DNA of 45,062 nt. Origin: Curtobacterium pusillum (GTDB lineage Bacteria > Actinomycetota > Actinomycetes > Actinomycetales > Microbacteriaceae). Positions 41,812 to 45,062 of this stretch are shown here, in pieces. Where the stretch lies: NCBI RefSeq assembly GCF_007673235.1, contig NZ_VDZH01000001.1, forward strand, positions 1 to 45,062, given 5' to 3'. Under the pieces are notes generated by a model, which saw only the letters and a program-made list of their open reading frames with translations, was not told the DNA's origin and did no database searches. Within the stretch, counting starts at the first letter, position 1, and each line of letters begins with the position of its first letter. The position numbers were made by a program, and so were the translations under genes.

Positions 41812-42524
41812 ACGAGGGTCTCCTGTCGTGCGGTGCTGCTGATCCGGTTCCTGGTGTGCATGCCGTCGACCGCGGCCTGGGTGCGGTCGGCGACCACCGC
41901 GGCGACCTCGTCCACGGAGGTCGTGCGGCCGGCGGCTGCGCTGAGGGTCGTGACGCCGGCGTCGGCGATGCCGCACGGGACGATCGCGGCGTAGGCGTCG
42001 AGTGCGTTCGTGCAGTTGATCGCGATGCCGTGGCTGGTGACGCCTTCGGCCACGTGCAGCCCGATGGCGCCGACCTTCGCGGCGGCGCCGACCTTCGCGG
42101 TGGTGGCGGCCTCGGCGGCGCGTCCGCCACGCTGGCTGGTCCAGGCGCCGCTCCGGCCCTCGACCCGTTCGGCGTGCACCCCCACGGCGGCGGCTGCGTC
42201 GATGATCACCTGCTCGAGGTCGCGTACCCACGCCACGACGTCGAGCGGCTCGGCCAGTCGGACGATCGGGTACGCCACGAGCTGCCCTGGGCCGTGCCAG
42301 GTGATGCGTCCGCCGCGGTCGACCTCGACCACGGGGGAGCCGTCGGTCGGCAGGTCGGACGGCTCGGTACGGCGGCCCGCGGTGTACACGGACGGGTGCT
42401 CGCAGAGGACGAGGGCCCCCGGGGAGCGGCCCGCGACGACGTCGGCGCGGAGCTGCTGCTGGAGGGCAAGTCCCTCGGCGTAGTCGAGGAGACCCGGCCG
42501 TCGGACGATCTCGAGTTCCGGCAT
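41808..42524 (-). CDS. lipB: Octanoyltransferase
   Basis: 238 residues. It transfers octanoate from acyl carrier protein to lipoyl domains, giving the substrate of LipA. Motifs are [12 protein letters not shown], the conserved lysine in [17 protein letters not shown], and the catalytic cysteine in IVPCGI. A short Ala-rich duplication ([13 protein letters not shown]) precedes the active-site lysine. The start ATG 42524 has a leaderless-type -10 box. Confidence 0.95.
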   Translation of the reverse strand: MPELEIVRRPGLLDYAEGLALQQQLRADVVAGRSPGALVLCEHPSVYTAGRRTEPSDLPTDGSPVVEVDRGGRITWHGPGQLVAYPIVRLAEPLDVVAWVRDLEQVIIDAAAAVGVHAERVEGRSGAWTSQRGGRAAEAATTAKVGAAAKVGAIGLHVAEGVTSHGIAINCTNALDAYAAIVPCGIADAGVTTLSAAAGRTTSVDEVAAVVADRTQAAVDGMHTRNRISSTARQETLV

Positions 42525-42531
42525 GGGCGAC

Positions 42532-42537
42532 AGGCTA
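42532..42537 (-). promoter_or_regulatory. -10 box of lipBA (leaderless)
   Basis: TAGCCT on the minus strand ends 7 nt before the ATG at 42524; no ribosome-binding site. Confidence 0.5.
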
Positions 42538-42590
42538 CGACAGTTTCTGTACTCCGTCCAACAAAGGGCGACGGCCTGTGGGGTGAGACT

Positions 42591-42694
42591 GTTTCGCGCG
42601 TGGGAGGTCGTTTCGCTCGTAGGGCGCTGTTCTGCGCATAGGAGGCAGGGCGTTCCTGCCTCCTACGCGCAGTTCGGCTTCCTACAGCGCGTGC
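42591..42694. repeat. Cluster of five 19-nt repeats, three direct and two inverted
   Basis: Exact 19-nt periodicity: 42591-42609, 42610-42628 and 42629-42647 in direct orientation, then 42657-42675 and 42676-42694 inverted. The best copy reads GTTCTGCGCATAGGAGGCA. The central pair forms an 18-bp hairpin (42632-42649 / 42655-42672) inside an outer GCGCTGT/ACAGCGC stem. It lies in the divergent space between lipB and the VOC gene. Confidence 0.7.
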
Positions 42695-42746
42695 GATGGG
42701 ACGGAACGGTTGACCTCAACCCCGGTTGAAGAGGTGGAGTGGGGGC

Positions 42747-43394
42747 ATGGAGATCAGACAGGTCCAGCTCGCGACCCGGGCGCTCGACGAGACGGCACAC
42801 TTCTACGAGCGACTCGGCCGCCCGGTCGTCGTGGACCGGGATGCTGCACACGTCACCGTCGGCTCGACACGACTCGCCTTCCGGGCGCACGACGACATGT
42901 CGGGCGCGCACCACCTCGCGTTCACGATCCCGACCGGTTCGTTCGCGGCGGCGAAGTCGTGGATCGCGGGCGTCGCGACGGTGCTCGGCGTGGACGACTC
43001 CGACGAGTTCGAGGGCCCGCCGAACTGGAACTCGCGCTCGGTGTACTTCGAGGGGCCGGACCGACAGCTGCTCGAACTCATCGAGCGGCGTGACCTCAGT
43101 CCCAATGGCGCTGCGGACCCGGCCCCGCTCGTCTCGGTCAGCGAGGTCGGCGTCGCGGTGCCCGACGTCTCGGTTGCCGTCGAAACGCTGCGTCGACACG
43201 GACTCGAGCCGTACGCGAACGCGCCCGGCCCGGACTTCGCACCCGTCGGCGACGTGCACGGTCTGCTCATCCTGGTGTCGCCCGGACGGAAGTGGTTCCC
43301 GACCCTCGACCGCGCGCCGTCGACCGCTCCAGTGGTCGTCGACGTCGGGCTCGGGCAGACCGTCACGGTGGCCGAAGGGGTGCTCCTGCGGTGA
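42747..43394 (+). CDS. VOC (glyoxalase/bleomycin-resistance) family protein
   Basis: 215 residues, apparently two vicinal-oxygen-chelate modules. The first covers residues 1-115 (IRQVQLATRALDETAHFYERLG ... VYFEGPDRQLLELIE) and the second about 130-185 (VSEVGVAVPDVSVAVETLRRHG ... GLLILVS), with a short C-terminal extension. A metal site with His and Glu residues is plausible in module 1 (HHLAF, LLELIE). The substrate is unknown: lyase, dioxygenase or resistance roles are all possible. ATG 42747 has a purine-rich GGAGTGGGGG leader. Confidence 0.85.
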   Translation: MEIRQVQLATRALDETAHFYERLGRPVVVDRDAAHVTVGSTRLAFRAHDDMSGAHHLAFTIPTGSFAAAKSWIAGVATVLGVDDSDEFEGPPNWNSRSVYFEGPDRQLLELIERRDLSPNGAADPAPLVSVSEVGVAVPDVSVAVETLRRHGLEPYANAPGPDFAPVGDVHGLLILVSPGRKWFPTLDRAPSTAPVVVDVGLGQTVTVAEGVLLR

Positions 43395-43411
43395 ACCGTC
43401 CGACGCCCTTG

Positions 43412-43417
43412 TAGAAT
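43412..43417 (+). promoter_or_regulatory. -10 box of ffh
   Basis: TAGAAT, the closest match to consensus in the window, ends 9 nt before the ATG at 43427; no Shine-Dalgarno sequence. Confidence 0.55.
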
Positions 43418-43426
43418 CGACGGATC

Positions 43427-44983
43427 ATGGCGCAATTCGGTTCACTCTCCGATCGGCTGACCGAGACCTTCCGCAATCTGCGGAGCAAGGGTCGGCTGAC
43501 TCCGTCCGACGTCGACGGCACCGTCCGCGAGATCCGGCGGGCGCTCCTCGACGCCGACGTCGCGCTCGAGGTCGTCAAGGCGTTCACTGCAGCAGTGCGC
43601 GAGCGCGCCCTCTCCGACGAGGTCAACCGCGCGCTCAACCCGGCGCAGCAGGTCGTCCAGATCGTCAACGAGGAACTCGTCGGCATCCTGGGCGGGCAGC
43701 AGCGTCGCCTCGAGTTCGCGAAGAAGCCGCCGACGGTCATCATGCTCGCGGGTCTGCAGGGTGCCGGCAAGACCACCCTCGCCGGCAAGCTCGGCAAGTG
43801 GCTCAAGAAGGACGGCCACACGCCGATGCTCGTCGCGGCGGACCTCCAGCGTCCGAACGCCGTGCAGCAGCTGCAGGTCGTCGGCGAGCAGGCCGGCGTG
43901 CACGTCTTCGCACCGGAGCCCGGCAACGGCATCGGCGACCCGGTCAAGGTCGCGAAGAACGCCATCAAGGCCGCGGTCGACCAGCAGTACGACACGGTCA
44001 TCGTGGACACCGCCGGTCGACTGGGTGTCGACGCCGAGCTCATGAAGCAGGCCGCGAACATCCGCAAGGCCGTCGACCCGGACGAGGTCCTGTTCGTCAT
44101 CGACGCGATGATCGGTCAGGACGCCGTCAACACCGCCCGCGCCTTCCAGGAGGGCGTCGACTTCACCGGCGTCGTCCTGTCGAAGCTCGACGGTGACGCC
44201 CGCGGTGGTGCGGCCCTGTCGGTCGCCAGCGTGACCGGCCGCCCGATCATGTTCGCCTCCACGGGTGAGGGCCTCGACGACTTCGAGCCGTTCCACCCGG
44301 ACCGCATGGCGAGCCGCATCCTCGACCTCGGCGACATCCTCTCCCTCATCGAGCAGGCCCAGGGCGCCTTTGACGAGGAAGAGGCCCGCAAGGTCGCGGA
44401 CAAGATCGCGTCCGACAGCTTCACCCTGAACGACTTCCTGCAGCAGATGCAGCAGCTCCGCAAGGCCGGCTCGATCAAGGGCATGCTCGGGATGCTCCCG
44501 GGCGCGAAGGGCATGCGCGAGGCGCTCGACAACTTCGACGAGCGCGAGATCGTGCGCACCGAGGCGATCATCCAGTCGATGACCCCGCAGGAGCGTGAAC
44601 TCCCGAAGCTCCTGAACGGCTCCCGTCGACTCCGCATCGCGAAGGGTGCCGGCTCGACCGTGACCGAGGTCAACGCCCTCGTGAACCGGTTCGAGCAGGC
44701 CGCGAAGATGATGAAGACCGTCGCACGCGGTGGCGTCCCGCAGATGCCCGGCATGGGTCCGATCCCCGGCATGCACGGCGGCAAGAAGCAGCAGCAGGGC
44801 GGCGGCAAGAAGAAGTCCAAGGTCGGCAACCCGGCGAAGCGTGCGGCCCTCGCGGCCGGTGCAGCGGCCGCGCCGCAGCAGGCGCCGAAGGGCTCCGGCC
44901 TCGGGCTCGGCGGCGGTGCCAAGGGCGGCAAGGCGCCGACCGAGGAAGAGCTGGCGAGCCTGCAGAAGTTCCTGGGTCGCTGA
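43427..44983 (+). CDS. ffh: Signal recognition particle protein Ffh
   Basis: 518 residues. It is the GTPase and signal-sequence-binding subunit of SRP, delivering membrane proteins via FtsY. The N domain is followed by the G domain (GLQGAGKTTLAGK, DTAGRLGVD, SKLDGDARGG). The methionine-rich M domain begins near 330 (MQQLRKAGSIKGMLGMLPG). The tail after the M domain is long, basic and rich in Gly/Lys/Gln/Ala, longer than in enteric Ffh (about 450 residues). A strong palindrome follows 12 nt after the stop. Confidence 0.97.
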   Translation: MAQFGSLSDRLTETFRNLRSKGRLTPSDVDGTVREIRRALLDADVALEVVKAFTAAVRERALSDEVNRALNPAQQVVQIVNEELVGILGGQQRRLEFAKKPPTVIMLAGLQGAGKTTLAGKLGKWLKKDGHTPMLVAADLQRPNAVQQLQVVGEQAGVHVFAPEPGNGIGDPVKVAKNAIKAAVDQQYDTVIVDTAGRLGVDAELMKQAANIRKAVDPDEVLFVIDAMIGQDAVNTARAFQEGVDFTGVVLSKLDGDARGGAALSVASVTGRPIMFASTGEGLDDFEPFHPDRMASRILDLGDILSLIEQAQGAFDEEEARKVADKIASDSFTLNDFLQQMQQLRKAGSIKGMLGMLPGAKGMREALDNFDEREIVRTEAIIQSMTPQERELPKLLNGSRRLRIAKGAGSTVTEVNALVNRFEQAAKMMKTVARGGVPQMPGMGPIPGMHGGKKQQQGGGKKKSKVGNPAKRAALAAGAAAAPQQAPKGSGLGLGGGAKGGKAPTEEELASLQKFLGR

Positions 44984-44995
44984 CGCGACCGCCAG

Positions 44996-45039
44996 CAGAC
45001 GGGAGGCCCGTGGCGGATCCGCCACGGGCCTCCCGTCTG
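44996..45039 (+). terminator. Terminator after ffh, perfect 44-bp palindrome
   Basis: 22-bp perfect arms with no spacer, centred at 45017/45018, from the GACGGGAGGC family. Very strong stem. Confidence 0.8.
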
Positions 45040-45062
45040 TCTGTGCGCACGTCGCGACGTTC

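Noticed and set aside
42591..42694. CRISPR array in the 19-nt repeat cluster
   Set aside because: The repeats abut without spacers, reverse orientation midway, and no cas gene is present.
1..45062. Prophage, insertion sequence or integrated plasmid
   Set aside because: No transposase, integrase, phage structural or replication-initiation genes were found; the only foreign stretch is the two-gene island.

Overview
The window is GC-rich chromosomal DNA of an actinobacterium, most likely a member of the Microbacteriaceae (Curtobacterium-like). The basis is the base composition, the many GTG/TTG starts, the TANNNT -10 boxes lying directly upstream of start codons, and the gene order leuCD-murA-plsC-gpsA-ddl-DUF3515-thiL-rsmD-recG-coaD-DUF177-rpmF-rnc-mutM-smc-ftsY-ffh. 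The genus is an inference and was not checked against a database.

Layout. 1-8058: a family 2 glycosyltransferase, then a divergent sugar ABC-import operon (binding lipoprotein, two permeases, a small membrane protein and its own LacI-type regulator) with a LacI-type operator over the promoter; then a metallo-beta-lactamase-fold protein and a DUF72 protein. 8161-8382: two identical tRNA-Glu(CTC) genes. 8447-14707: a nucleoside deoxyribosyltransferase-like protein, a tightly packed four-gene operon of unknown purpose (DUF6421-like protein, short SDR, threonine aldolase, zinc-ribbon SDR), and a TerC membrane protein. 14819-18227: a Rid protein, a probable fluoride riboswitch with two overlapping crcB genes and a histidine phosphatase, and a FUSC protein. 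18387-32665: a long housekeeping block for leucine biosynthesis, cell wall and lipid precursors, thiamine and CoA synthesis, DNA repair, and ribosome and RNA functions.

32666-34382: an AT-richer insertion between mutM and smc carries two coupled genes. They encode a four-helix membrane protein and a soluble protein with a DUF4868/KwaB-like C-terminal region. I read this pair as a diverged actinobacterial Kiwa anti-phage system, and it is the most notable feature of the window. 34383-44983: smc, a second TerC gene preceded by a yybP-ykoY manganese riboswitch, ftsY, a 52-residue membrane protein, lipB-lipA, a VOC protein and ffh.

Two patterns run through the whole window. About 14 genes have a -10-like box ending 6-9 nt before the start codon, which predicts leaderless mRNAs. 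A family of hairpins built on GGACGGGAGGC or GGACTGGAGGC arms sits at gene ends, mostly as bidirectional terminators. Several intergenic spaces also hold clusters of short inverted or tandem motifs that no gene explains.
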